Shown: positions 1-7,805, counted from the stretch's first letter. The stretch is 9,783 nt of DNA from Treponema sp. (GCA_031264395.1 JAISEB010000332.1:1-9783), one strand, 5' to 3'. A program made the numbers and translations. The notes: generated by a model not told the origin, from the letters alone.

Positions 1-333
1 AAACCGGTGTTCGACAATATCACCGCCGGCCTTTCCGGCCCGGCCATAAGGCCCATCGCCCTCCGCATGGTCTGGGAATTATGGGAGGCGCTGCGGACGC
101 CGCCGGGAAAAGCGCGGCCTGTTCCCATCGTGGGCGCCGGAGGCATAGCGGGCGCCGAAGACGCCCTGGAATTTCTTATGGCCGGCGCTTCGGCGGTACA
201 AACAGGATCGGCCACCTTTCCCCATCCCCAAACCATGATCGAAATAATTGACGGAATCGAAGAGCACATGACAAAACACGGCCTTTCAAATCCGGAAGAG
301 CTTTCAATAAGAAAAGCGGCGTGGTATGCTTGA
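1..333 (+). CDS. pyrD: Dihydroorotate dehydrogenase, class 1B, C-terminal part (5' end outside window)
   Basis: This is the C-terminal 110 residues of the FMN flavoprotein that oxidises dihydroorotate to orotate in de novo pyrimidine synthesis; the frame is open from base 1, so the gene starts outside the window. Visible family features are the segment ITAGLSGPAIRPIALRMVWE, which resembles the GGLSGPAIKPIALR segment of class 1B enzymes, then the phosphate-binding loop PIVGAGGIAGAEDALEFLMAG, and finally VQTGSATF, which holds the FMN phosphate at the end of the TIM barrel. Class 1B enzymes normally pair with an iron-sulfur/FAD subunit, PyrK, which would be expected upstream but is not in view. 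The stop codon TGA (331-333) is only 3 nt from the start of pyrE, so the two genes are co-transcribed and probably translationally coupled. Class assignment is by sequence resemblance only. Confidence 0.93.
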   Translation, partial: KPVFDNITAGLSGPAIRPIALRMVWELWEALRTPPGKARPVPIVGAGGIAGAEDALEFLMAGASAVQTGSATFPHPQTMIEIIDGIEEHMTKHGLSNPEELSIRKAAWYA

Positions 334-336
334 AAC

Positions 337-930
337 ATGGAAGACGTTATCGCCCTGCTCCGTGAATCGGGAGCCATGCTGGAGGGTCATTTCCTCCTTT
401 CTTCGGGCCGTCATTCGGACCGGTATTTTCAATGCGCACGGCTTTTCCAGCACCCCGGCCGGGCGGAGGCGGCCCTCGCCGCTGTTGCCGCGCGTATCAG
501 GGCCGACATTGCCGCGAAAAAACTTGCCGTCGACGCTGTCGCGGGTCCGGCCGTGGGGGGAATCATCCCCGCCTACGAGCTTGGCCGCCAGCTGGGGCTT
601 CCGGCGTTTTTTACCGAACGTGACGACACGGGCGCCATGTCGCTCCGCCGGGGCTTCGAGGCGGGGCCGGGCCTCCGTATTCTCATTGCCGAGGATGTAG
701 TCACAACGGGAAAGTCTTCGGGCGAATGCGCCGCGGTTCTTGAGGGATTGGGAGCAAAAGTGACGGCTCTTGCCTGCGTCGTGGACAGGCGCACGGAGGG
801 GGCCGCCCTTCCCTGGCCGTTCTACGCCGCCTGCAGGGTAGACGCGGCCAACTGGGAAGAGGGCTCCTGCGAACTGTGCGCGCGGGGAATTCCCGCGGTC
901 AAACCCGGCTCGCGCCGCCTTCCCGCCTGA
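337..930 (+). CDS. pyrE: Orotate phosphoribosyltransferase
   Basis: This enzyme transfers ribose-5-phosphate from PRPP to orotate to give OMP, the step after PyrD, in the cytoplasm. The 197-residue length is usual for the family. The N-terminus (LLRESGAMLEGHFLLSSGRHSD, in part residues 7-28) matches the LEGHFLLSSG-H-D signature of one OPRT subgroup. Residues 70-87 hold the GPAVGGIIPAYELGRQLG loop, FTERDD (101-107) is present, and residues 115-127 (ILIAEDVVTTGKS) form the PRPP-binding motif with the acidic pair ED. The C-terminus has the CELCARGIP/KPGSR ending seen in this subgroup. The ATG at 337 is chosen because the upstream stop is 3 nt away and the N-terminal residues fit the family; no strong Shine-Dalgarno sequence precedes it, which suggests coupling to pyrD translation. 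An inner ATG at 376 would delete conserved residues and is less likely. Confidence 0.97.
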   Translation: MEDVIALLRESGAMLEGHFLLSSGRHSDRYFQCARLFQHPGRAEAALAAVAARIRADIAAKKLAVDAVAGPAVGGIIPAYELGRQLGLPAFFTERDDTGAMSLRRGFEAGPGLRILIAEDVVTTGKSSGECAAVLEGLGAKVTALACVVDRRTEGAALPWPFYAACRVDAANWEEGSCELCARGIPAVKPGSRRLPA

Positions 931-977
931 CGGAAAAGCCGCCCGCGATGCCGGCTGCAATAAGGACGGCCCTCACG

Positions 978-2408
978 CTACAGGTAGGGCAGCACCTTCT
1001 GTCCGGCCAGAACCTGATCCAGATCGGCAATCACCTTGCCGGTATAGGCGGAATAGGTAGAATAGACCCTGCCGCCGTTGTAGTTGACAAGCACCCGGCG
1101 GGAACCGGTGGAATAAAAACGTATGCGTTCGGGATCTTTTGCCTCACGGTAACGGTACACAACCTCAAGAAAGGGAGAAGGAAGGGACGCGGGGGAAATA
1201 TCCGTCCGCTCTTCATAGGAAGCGGTAAGCAGCGTCTGGTAATATGAACGAAATACGGATACGTCAAGGTCCACGCCGCCCGCCCTGACCTTCAAATCAT
1301 CCTTCTCGCCCGAAAGGGCAAATTCAACGGCCCGCTCCGGCGTCCTGACTTCAACGGCGGCAACGCTGTCAATATAAGGAAGTACAATAAGTTTTTCCAT
1401 CAGATCAAACCATGAAACGGAAAGCCAGGGCAGAGCCGAAGCGGCGGCTTCGAAAACAACGTCTGAGCCTTCCTTCATTACATACACATTCCCCGAAGCA
1501 TCGGGCCTTGAAGAGCGGACGGCAAAGCCTCCCATTCCTTTTTCAAGGGTCCCGCTTACCGATACGGTGGACCATGGTTCGGCAAGCCCGTAAGACGCGG
1601 GGTCTTCTCCCTTTGCGACAGCCCTTGACGCCCGTATGCCGAAGATTCCCTGGAGGGCCGGAAGTCCCTTGTCCATGCTGAATTGGGCCTCAAAAGGAGA
1701 GGTAAGCCTGAAGGGGCTGGCCAAGAGGCCCGACTGGCTGGCGGCTTCTCTTTGTTCCTTTACCACCGTTATTTCCTCGCCGCGGCGCACCAATCCCCCA
1801 AGGCGTATGGAATCACACACAAAGGCCCCCGCCCCGTCGTCGACAGGAGGAGGAGTCACCGCAAGGTCGGCAAAATCAAGGGCGCGTTTCAGGTAATTAC
1901 CCATGTTCCATGATTCCGCAAGATATACGCCGGAATCCCCTTTCTTCGCCGTGTACACATTGGAACCGTCGGGAGCGTCATTTCCTACATACAGAACCGC
2001 CTCCCCGCTTTCCGTTTCAATACGGACCTCGGCGCGGGGCGGATCAAGGCCAAAGGGGGCGCGTTCCGCCGGAGCCTCATCGACAAGGCCGCGGGAAACC
2101 AGACTCGCGGGAATTTCCAGCATGCGGTTAAGATCCCAGGCCGGCATGACGCAATCCTCAAAACCGGCGATAAACGGAACCGCGCCTGAGTCTTCCGTCT
2201 CTTCTCCCGGAAAAACGGTAAATTCCCCTTCGGCGTTTTTAACGGTAACGCTTTTTATTCCCTCAAGATTCAGAATGTATTCCACAGGAGGCGTTTCAAC
2301 GGCGGCGGCATCCGCCTCCTGTGGCTTCAGCAATATAAAGGCCAGAAGCGCAAGAACGCCGCTTGCCGCGAGGACCAGAACAAGAAAAACAGCTCGTTTT
2401 TTGGGCAA
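978..2408 (-). CDS. DUF4340 domain-containing membrane-anchored protein, last gene of ABC module
   Basis: A 476-residue protein with a basic N-terminus (PKKR), one hydrophobic segment at about residues 7-27 and no further membrane segment, so it should be an inner-membrane protein whose bulk faces the periplasm. It resembles the DUF4340 proteins that often sit next to GldG-like genes; biochemical function is unknown. Two internal units look alike: about 119-165 (starting FGLDPPRAEVRI, with SNVYTAKKG and GVYL) and about 273-322 (starting YGLAEPWSTVSV, with GNVYVMKEG and VVFE), so the domain seems duplicated; a weaker third copy may lie at 411-454. The start is TTG, supported by AGGAG (complement of 2416-2420) seven nt upstream and by the lysine-rich, signal-anchor-like N-terminus that follows. 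The start lies 13 nt after the GldG-like stop, so they share an operon. No terminator is obvious between it and the convergent pyrE. Confidence 0.85.
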   Translation of the reverse strand: MPKKRAVFLVLVLAASGVLALLAFILLKPQEADAAAVETPPVEYILNLEGIKSVTVKNAEGEFTVFPGEETEDSGAVPFIAGFEDCVMPAWDLNRMLEIPASLVSRGLVDEAPAERAPFGLDPPRAEVRIETESGEAVLYVGNDAPDGSNVYTAKKGDSGVYLAESWNMGNYLKRALDFADLAVTPPPVDDGAGAFVCDSIRLGGLVRRGEEITVVKEQREAASQSGLLASPFRLTSPFEAQFSMDKGLPALQGIFGIRASRAVAKGEDPASYGLAEPWSTVSVSGTLEKGMGGFAVRSSRPDASGNVYVMKEGSDVVFEAAASALPWLSVSWFDLMEKLIVLPYIDSVAAVEVRTPERAVEFALSGEKDDLKVRAGGVDLDVSVFRSYYQTLLTASYEERTDISPASLPSPFLEVVYRYREAKDPERIRFYSTGSRRVLVNYNGGRVYSTYSAYTGKVIADLDQVLAGQKVLPYL

Positions 2409-2421
2409 TTTTTGTCTCCTG

Positions 2422-3876
2422 TTATCTGTGCCGGCGGCGGAGCCACACGGCTATGCCGGCCCCCAGCACGGCCAGGGGAAAGATCACCACAAAGACAAGA
2501 CCCAGCGCCAGAATTACGCTGGCGGTAACGCCCAGCTGTGTACTGCCCAGCGTCTTGTCCTGAATGTAGATCCGGTCGTCCCTCTCCGCCAGCGTTCCCA
2601 GGAGTTCAAGGAAGTACGCCGAATTGGCGATGTTGGGACTTTCCAGAAAAAACTGATCCACCGCCCCAAGGGAGCCTGAGACCAGCACATGATTCCGTAC
2701 AATATCGCCCGACACGTTATTCCGCGTGGAAGAACTTAACACAAGAACGGGCACATTCCCCACCAGAGACCGCGCGTCGGGCGCCCAGCCAATTTCGGCG
2801 TCCGCCGGGAATATTCCCGAAGAAGGGGAATAGCGGATAAGCGGTTTTACCGAACGGTAGCGCCGCCCCTCAAAGAGGGCGCCGAGCGGGCGGGATTGGG
2901 GAATCACCGTTTGCAGTCCCTGCTGCGCCATGTTTTTTGAGTAAACATCTTCGGCATAATCGCAGAACGCGACAAAGGGCGAATTGAGGAGGATGCGGCT
3001 TCCGTCGGTCTCAAAGACCGTACCGGCCTGTGCCTCTATTCCCCATTCGGCAAGAAAGGAATCCAGATTCGGCAGCGAAGACTGGGAAGAAGACGCAAAA
3101 TAAAAAAGCACGCGGCCGGTACTTGCCTCAAGAAAGTCGTCAAGTTTCCGGGTTTCGTCAAGCGAAAGATCCCGGGAGGGAGCGGCAAGAATGAGCACCG
3201 AAACGTCGTCCGCGATTTCTTCGGTTATAAGGTTCTGGTTTATCACTTCCCATGCGTTAAGCCGCAGGAGTTCCACGAAGCCGGTCACGTCTTCTTCGCC
3301 GTGGCCCTCGAGAACCGAAATGAGGGTGGTCTTTTTGCTTGTAATGGCAAGCAGGGCCGATGTCATTGCCTGTTCGGCCTTGGAAGAAGTCACGTAACTG
3401 CTGCTGTAATCACTGCGTATGTTAAACAGATCCATCGCGGAAAGAACCCGCGATTTTCCCCCGGCGGCAATGAGAATGTCGTTCATCCTTAACTGCCTTT
3501 CCGGGTATTGGGAATTGAAATTGGGATTCCGCAGCAGATCCACATATGAAAGCCTTACCCGCCGGGAAAGCTGGGAATATCTGCGTATCACCTCGTTTGC
3601 CTGGACAAAATACTGCGCGGGACTGGACGCGGTAAAACGGTCTTCCGTGTTGAGCACAAAAATTTCAATGTCCTCGTCCAGGGAGGCAAGAAAATTCTCC
3701 GTATCCTTCGAAATTTCAAAGATCCTGTTTTCCGTCAGATCGATGTTCAGAGGATACCTGTTGAAGATAGCGGTTACCGCCGCGTTAAGAAGGGCGATAA
3801 AAATGATAACCGCCGCGGTAATGGCCGTAGAAAGAATTCCGAAACGGAAATTCCTGCGTTTGAAAATATTCAGCAT
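2422..3876 (-). CDS. GldG-like ABC transporter-associated protein (uncharacterised gliding-type transport system)
   Basis: A 484-residue protein with one N-terminal membrane segment (about 13-38), a long extracytoplasmic region, and a C-terminal hydrophobic segment (about 447-478) followed by the basic end RRRHR. This two-anchor layout, and the segment NIDLTENRIFEIS just after the first anchor, fit the GldG / 'ABC-type transport system involved in gliding motility, auxiliary component' family. The soluble part has IEIFVLNTED and a TLISVLEGHGEED segment resembling the sugar-isomerase-like fold described for this family. It probably forms the extracytoplasmic part of the complex with the permease encoded upstream. 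The ATG at 3876 has an AAGGA about 8 nt upstream. The 57-nt gap to the permease stop contains a small hairpin (3893-3898 with 3903-3908, one wobble pair), perhaps affecting mRNA stability. The gliding name is inherited; nothing here shows gliding. Confidence 0.86.
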   Translation of the reverse strand: MLNIFKRRNFRFGILSTAITAAVIIFIALLNAAVTAIFNRYPLNIDLTENRIFEISKDTENFLASLDEDIEIFVLNTEDRFTASSPAQYFVQANEVIRRYSQLSRRVRLSYVDLLRNPNFNSQYPERQLRMNDILIAAGGKSRVLSAMDLFNIRSDYSSSYVTSSKAEQAMTSALLAITSKKTTLISVLEGHGEEDVTGFVELLRLNAWEVINQNLITEEIADDVSVLILAAPSRDLSLDETRKLDDFLEASTGRVLFYFASSSQSSLPNLDSFLAEWGIEAQAGTVFETDGSRILLNSPFVAFCDYAEDVYSKNMAQQGLQTVIPQSRPLGALFEGRRYRSVKPLIRYSPSSGIFPADAEIGWAPDARSLVGNVPVLVLSSSTRNNVSGDIVRNHVLVSGSLGAVDQFFLESPNIANSAYFLELLGTLAERDDRIYIQDKTLGSTQLGVTASVILALGLVFVVIFPLAVLGAGIAVWLRRRHR

Positions 3877-3933
3877 ATCATATCCTTACTTGTCCCTGTT
3901 GACAGGAAACGATCCGGTTACAAGGCCCCCGCG

Positions 3934-4638
3934 TCAGCTCCATCTTCTTTTCTCCAGTACCCGGGTTGTCAAAAACATGAAGACCGCGCAGACGCTCACA
4001 AAATAAAAGAGATTGGCCGGCCCCAAAAGCCCGCTCGTAATGGGCGTATAGCGCCTGATAAGGGAAAGCGAACTCATGAACGCGGCGATCCTCTGGTCGG
4101 GAATTATCTGGGGAACCGAATCCAGAAGGAATATGGCCAGCATCACCACGAAACTTCCTATGGCGGCTATCGCCTGGTTTTCCGTTAGTGACGAAATGAA
4201 CTGGCCTATGGCAATAAAGGCAAAACCCAAAAGGAGCAGCCCTATGTAGTTCCCCCAAATTACCGTCCAGTTCATCCTGGCAAGAAAACTCAGCGCCACG
4301 GCGTACACCAGCGTAACGCTGATGCCCGCGATGTAAACCAGCGCCGCCGCGAAAAATTTGCCCGCCACAATGCCCCCAAGCGTAATGGGCGCGGTGAGCA
4401 GTGCCTGATCGGTTTTATGCCGCTTGTCCTCGGTCATGAGGCGCATGGTAAGAATGGGGGTAAGAAACATGATGATGGTCATCAGCACCTGAAACACCGG
4501 CGTCAGCACCGATGAATTGGCGAGCAGCACCCCAAAAAGAAGAAAGTAGCCTGAAAGAAGATACACAACCCCCAGGTACACGTACCCTATGGGAGAATTA
4601 AAATACGCGGAAAGTTCCCGCCCTATTATCGCCTTCAC
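3934..4638 (-). CDS. ABC-2 type transporter permease, GldF-like
   Basis: A 234-residue integral membrane protein, the channel subunit for the ATPase encoded immediately upstream. Six hydrophobic segments can be seen at about 17-40, 47-67, 90-115, 128-150, 155-172 and 207-226. The N-terminus RELSAYFNSPIGYVYLG is characteristic of GldF-like/ABC-2 permeases, as is the cytoplasmic loop TMRLMTEDKRHKTDQALLTA (63-82 region) after TM2, which is the usual coupling position for the ATPase. The start codon is GTG, and GTGA at 4635-4638 (minus strand) overlaps the ATPase stop by 4 bp. A strong AAGGAGG (complement of 4645-4651) sits 6 nt upstream and supports this start. Tight coupling argues for a stoichiometric complex. 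Substrate cannot be inferred. Confidence 0.93.
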   Translation of the reverse strand: MKAIIGRELSAYFNSPIGYVYLGVVYLLSGYFLLFGVLLANSSVLTPVFQVLMTIIMFLTPILTMRLMTEDKRHKTDQALLTAPITLGGIVAGKFFAAALVYIAGISVTLVYAVALSFLARMNWTVIWGNYIGLLLLGFAFIAIGQFISSLTENQAIAAIGSFVVMLAIFLLDSVPQIIPDQRIAAFMSSLSLIRRYTPITSGLLGPANLFYFVSVCAVFMFLTTRVLEKRRWS

Positions 4639-5702
4639 GCACCGCCTCCTTCACCGTCCGGGGATTCCCCGCCGGGCGCTTCCGCTTCGGCCGGCTCACC
4701 GGCGTCGCCGGAACCGGCCTCTTCTCCGGGCCGCGCGTCCGGCGCTTCGGCCGTTCCCGTCAGTACGGAAACGGCGGAACTGTCCCCTGCCGTGAGCCGG
4801 AGGAACACGTTCTCAAGGGATGTGCCGCTTTGCCGCAGGGAAAGTATGGGCCAGTCGTTTTCGGCAAGCATATGGAAAAGATCCCTTCTTATGTCGCGGC
4901 CTTCTTCGCTTTCCAGAATAAATTCGGCCGCCCCGCCGCTTTCGGACAGTTCCGCCGACTTCATTCCGGGAAGCTTCCCGAGTTTTGCCAGCACGGCTTC
5001 CCCCGGCCCGTCAACAGCAAGGAGGAGCCGTTCGTCAAAAGTCTTACGGGAAAGATTCGCGGGCGTATCGTCAGCAATAAGGACCCCGTTATCGATAATA
5101 ATGATCCTGCCGCAGACCGACTGTATTTCCTGCAAAATATGCGAAGAGAAAATCACCGCGCAGCGTTTCCCCAGATCCCTGATAAGGTTGCGCACCTCGA
5201 GGATCTGCTTGGGATCAAGCCCTACGGTCGGCTCGTCAAGGATCAAGAGGCGCGGATTTCCCAGCATGGCCTGGGCAAGCCCTACCCTCTGCTGGTAGCC
5301 CTTGGAAAGGTTCTTGATAAGCCGTTTTCTGACATCCTCAATGCCTACCGCCCCGCAAATTTCCTCCAGGTGGCTTTTTTTGTCTTCCTTCACCTTTTTG
5401 AGGCCGAACATGAAGGAAAGATACGCATCCACCGTCATGTCCGGATAGAGGGGCGGATGCTCCGGAAGATAACCTATCTGTTTTTTACAGCCAACCGGAT
5501 CATCAAGAATCTCCCGGCCGTTCACCGTCACGGTTCCCGCCGTCGAGGAAGTATAGCCGGCGATAATGTTCATCGTCGTCGACTTTCCCGCCCCGTTGGG
5601 CCCGAGGAATCCAAGAATCTCCTCGTCCTCAACGGTGAAACTGATGTCGTCCAGCACCTTCCGGGAGCCGTAAACCTTGGTCACACCCTGTACTGTTAAC
5701 AT
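4635..5702 (-). CDS. ABC transporter ATP-binding protein, GldA-like, with acidic low-complexity tail
   Basis: The cytoplasmic ATPase subunit (355 residues). All nucleotide-binding motifs are intact: Walker A GPNGAGKST (34-42), the Q-loop region as GYLPEHPPLY (78-87, with Glu where Gln is usual, as is common in the GldA-like group), signature LSKGYQQRVGLAQ (132-144), Walker B LLILDEP (152-158), D-loop GLDP (161-164) and switch histidine in SSHIL (186-190). An accessory C-terminal domain follows (about 220-305). Residues from about 317 onward are a Gly/Ala/Pro/Glu-rich, probably disordered acidic tail that typical members lack. The ATG at 5702 is preceded by GGAG in a short leader, downstream of a promoter-like sequence. 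It is the first gene of the ABC module; its 3' end carries the ribosome binding site of the permease gene. Confidence 0.95.
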   Translation of the reverse strand: MLTVQGVTKVYGSRKVLDDISFTVEDEEILGFLGPNGAGKSTTMNIIAGYTSSTAGTVTVNGREILDDPVGCKKQIGYLPEHPPLYPDMTVDAYLSFMFGLKKVKEDKKSHLEEICGAVGIEDVRKRLIKNLSKGYQQRVGLAQAMLGNPRLLILDEPTVGLDPKQILEVRNLIRDLGKRCAVIFSSHILQEIQSVCGRIIIIDNGVLIADDTPANLSRKTFDERLLLAVDGPGEAVLAKLGKLPGMKSAELSESGGAAEFILESEEGRDIRRDLFHMLAENDWPILSLRQSGTSLENVFLRLTAGDSSAVSVLTGTAEAPDARPGEEAGSGDAGEPAEAEAPGGESPDGEGGGA

Positions 5703-5728
5703 GTGTACGCTCCGTTTCTCATTCGTCC

Positions 5729-5757
5729 ACTATACCAAAGGGAAAGGGATCATTCAA
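5729..5757 (-). promoter_or_regulatory. Candidate sigma-70 promoter for the ABC module
   Basis: Read on the minus strand, TTGAAT (complement of 5752-5757) is followed after exactly 17 nt by TATAGT (complement of 5729-5734), four of six and five of six matches to the -35 and -10 consensus. Transcription would start near 5722, giving a leader of roughly 20 nt that contains the GGAG before the ATPase start at 5702. The -35 box overlaps the last codons and stop (5750-5752) of the acyl-CoA synthetase gene, so the ABC module could be expressed independently of it, or in addition to read-through. Prediction from sequence only. Confidence 0.55.
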
Positions 5758-7723
5758 GAACCCTGCGGAGCGCGTCACGGTTTCCGGGAAGATGGGGATC
5801 GGCAGCGGGCCCCGCGTAGATCTCGCCGATGCGGGACAGGTAAAAATCACGGACCTTGTGGCGCACCAGCTTCATGGTGGAATTGACAAGGCCGTGTTCC
5901 TCGCCGAACGCTTCGGGGATAACGGCAAAAGAGGAGGGCCGCCACTGGGCAGGAATGGCCCCGCCGCTTCCGGTATCCTTGAAGGCGGCAAGATCGTCAC
6001 GGAGAAGATCTATGACACGATCCATGTCGCCGTCCGAGGAGCCCGTAATGCCCGCGGCCTTAGCGGCGGCGGAAAGTTCCCCGGCGTTTACCGTCACCAG
6101 CGCCGAGGTAAATTTACACTGCTCGTTATACACCATGATTTGATCGATGAATTTCGACGTGTTGATCACCGCCTCCTCTATGGTTTCCGGGCTGTATTTT
6201 TCGCCGTCGGCGGCAATGAGCAGCGCCTTTTCCCTTCCTGTAACCACGAGAAAACCGTCCGCGTCCACATAGCCCAAATCGCCCGACCAGAGCCACCCGT
6301 CTATCACCGTCCCGGCGGTGGCTTCGGCGTTTTTGTAATAACCCTTCATCACCGAATCGCCGCGGGTAACTATCTGCCCGGCCTCCCCAACGGCGCATTC
6401 GGCCGTTTCATCCTTCATGATACGGACATCAAGGCCGGGAATGATAACCCCGGACGTGCCGAATTTGTGGCGTTCCCGGGAATTGGAGCAGATAATGGGG
6501 GCGTTTTCGGTGAGGCCGTACCCCTGGTACACGGGCACGCCGATCGCGTTAAAAAATTCCTGCTGGCGTATTTCAAGAAGCGCGCCGCCTCCTATGCAGA
6601 ATTTGATGTCTTTGCCGAAGAACCGCCTCAGGCTGGGGAACACAAGGGCGTTCGCGACGGCCCATGGGAAAAAATTTTTAACGCGCGCCGGAAAAGGCGG
6701 CCTTTCAAACCCGTTTCCCGCCCTGGCTATTCCCGCCCTGACGCCGCGCTCGAAAATTCCGTTGATGAATTTCCCCTTGGCGGCCACGCCCTGGATCATC
6801 TTCTTCATGAAATTCCCCGACAGGGCCGGTACGGTAAGAAGGAAATCGGGATTAACTTCCTTTAGATTGGACGGCAGATTCCGGAGGGCCGCAAGGGGGC
6901 CTCCCTGTGAATCGGGAAAATACATGGCAAGGCAGCGGAAGAGGAAGACGTAAATTCCCACGGTATGGGCAAAGGAATGATCCAGGGGCAGCATGATGAG
7001 GCTCTTCCAGCCTTCCTCTACCCTTACAACAGCCGCGGCCGCGAATGCGTTATGCAGGTAGTTCCGGTGGCTCAGCATGATCCCCTTGGGGTTTCCCGTT
7101 GTGCCCGACGTGTACGATATGGTAACCGTATCATCAGGCCCGAGGGAACCGTTTATTTCTTCGAGCTTCCCCCGGAGAATGGGGCCTTCGCCGCCTGAGG
7201 CCGAAAGGAATTCCCTGCCCTTTGCGGCAAGTTCGTCATAATAGAAAATATCCTTTCCCGGAACAAGAGAATATTTGCCGCACAGTTCTCCGGTACGGGA
7301 ATTTTTGGGCGAAAGACAGATAAGGAAGGGACGCCTCTTTACCTTATCCAGAATTTCCGCGCCTTTCTGGAAGTTGTTTTCGGAAACAAGGAGGACCCGC
7401 GATTCGGAGTGATCCAGCCTGAAGATGATCTCTTCCCCCTGCAGCTTCGTCGACAGGGGAACCGATACGCAGCCGGCCTTGAGGACGCCGAATTCGGCAA
7501 TGACCCAGGAAGGCCGGCCTTCCGACAGAATGGCAACGTTCTCGTTCCGCTTGAGGCCAAGGGAAATGAGGGCAAGGGCAAAGGCATCCGAAAGCATGTC
7601 CGTATCCCTGTAGCTGTACCGTATCCATTCATTCCCGGTCTTTCCCCCAAGATAGGGCCTTTCGCCGTATTCCCGCGCCGCGCCGCGGAGCAGTTCAACA
7701 ACCGTTCGTACCGACGTATTCAT
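5750..7723 (-). CDS. Long-chain fatty acid--CoA ligase (AMP-forming acyl-CoA synthetase)
   Basis: A 657-residue ANL-superfamily enzyme that would activate a fatty acid with ATP to acyl-AMP and then to acyl-CoA (or load another acceptor). The P-loop SYTSGTTGNPKG (203-214) is intact, followed by MLPLDHSFAHTVG (244-256), the aromatic/Glu motif YQGYGLTENAP (399-409), the ribose-binding Asp in WSGDLGYVD (479-487) and the hinge GREK (497-500). GEKYSPETIEE (507-517) is the C-terminal domain segment usual in the long-chain group (FadD15/AAE15-like). No membrane segment is evident. The ATG at 7723 has an AAGGAGG (complement of 7728-7734) close upstream. Substrate chain length is not readable from the sequence; an acyl-ACP synthetase is an alternative. 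The gene lies 47 nt upstream of the ABC ATPase on the same strand with no terminator seen between them, so some co-transcription is possible. Confidence 0.93.
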   Translation of the reverse strand: MNTSVRTVVELLRGAAREYGERPYLGGKTGNEWIRYSYRDTDMLSDAFALALISLGLKRNENVAILSEGRPSWVIAEFGVLKAGCVSVPLSTKLQGEEIIFRLDHSESRVLLVSENNFQKGAEILDKVKRRPFLICLSPKNSRTGELCGKYSLVPGKDIFYYDELAAKGREFLSASGGEGPILRGKLEEINGSLGPDDTVTISYTSGTTGNPKGIMLSHRNYLHNAFAAAAVVRVEEGWKSLIMLPLDHSFAHTVGIYVFLFRCLAMYFPDSQGGPLAALRNLPSNLKEVNPDFLLTVPALSGNFMKKMIQGVAAKGKFINGIFERGVRAGIARAGNGFERPPFPARVKNFFPWAVANALVFPSLRRFFGKDIKFCIGGGALLEIRQQEFFNAIGVPVYQGYGLTENAPIICSNSRERHKFGTSGVIIPGLDVRIMKDETAECAVGEAGQIVTRGDSVMKGYYKNAEATAGTVIDGWLWSGDLGYVDADGFLVVTGREKALLIAADGEKYSPETIEEAVINTSKFIDQIMVYNEQCKFTSALVTVNAGELSAAAKAAGITGSSDGDMDRVIDLLRDDLAAFKDTGSGGAIPAQWRPSSFAVIPEAFGEEHGLVNSTMKLVRHKVRDFYLSRIGEIYAGPAADPHLPGNRDALRRVLE

Positions 7724-7748
7724 GAACCCTCCTTATTGTATGAATTCC

Positions 7749-7777
7749 ATAGTTACCGGAATTTTTCAAAGAGTCAA
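7749..7777 (-). promoter_or_regulatory. Weak candidate promoter for the acyl-CoA synthetase gene
   Basis: On the minus strand TTGACT (complement of 7772-7777) is a good -35 box. The matching -10 is poor: TAACTAT (complement of 7749-7755), at 16-17 nt spacing. A second possibility is TTGTCA (complement of 7784-7789) with AAAAAT 17 nt downstream. A short inverted repeat AATTCC/GGAATT (7743-7748, 7758-7763) flanks the -10 area. The promoter must lie in this region because the neighbouring gene is divergent, but the exact boxes are uncertain. Confidence 0.35.
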
Positions 7778-7784
7778 GTAAAAT

Positions 7785-7805
7785 GACAAAATATGTTTTT
7801 TTGTC
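7785..7805. promoter_or_regulatory. Operator-like inverted repeat in divergent intergenic region
   Basis: GACAAAA (7785-7791) is followed after 7 nt by its exact reverse complement TTTTGTC (7799-7805). It overlaps a second 7-bp repeat AATATGT (7790-7796) / ACATATT (7808-7814). The site is just upstream of the acyl-CoA synthetase -35 region and about 20 nt before the -35 of the UPF0316 gene, where a dimeric regulator could act on both. Regulator unknown; the site could also be chance in an AT-rich stretch. Confidence 0.3.

Noticed and set aside
304..960. Long 218-codon minus-strand open frame opposite pyrE.
   Set aside because: Shadow of pyrE in G+C-rich DNA; composition dominated by Arg/Gly/Ala with no recognisable domain.
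931..977. Possible bidirectional terminator between the convergent pyrE and DUF4340 genes.
   Set aside because: No stem longer than four pairs with a T tract was found on either strand.
4830..5699. 289-codon plus-strand open frame opposite the ABC ATPase gene.
   Set aside because: The minus strand encodes a full ABC ATPase with all motifs in order, so this is an antisense shadow frame.
5792..6865. 357-codon plus-strand open frame opposite the acyl-CoA synthetase gene.
   Set aside because: The opposite strand has all adenylate-forming enzyme motifs; this frame has no recognisable domain and no ribosome binding site.
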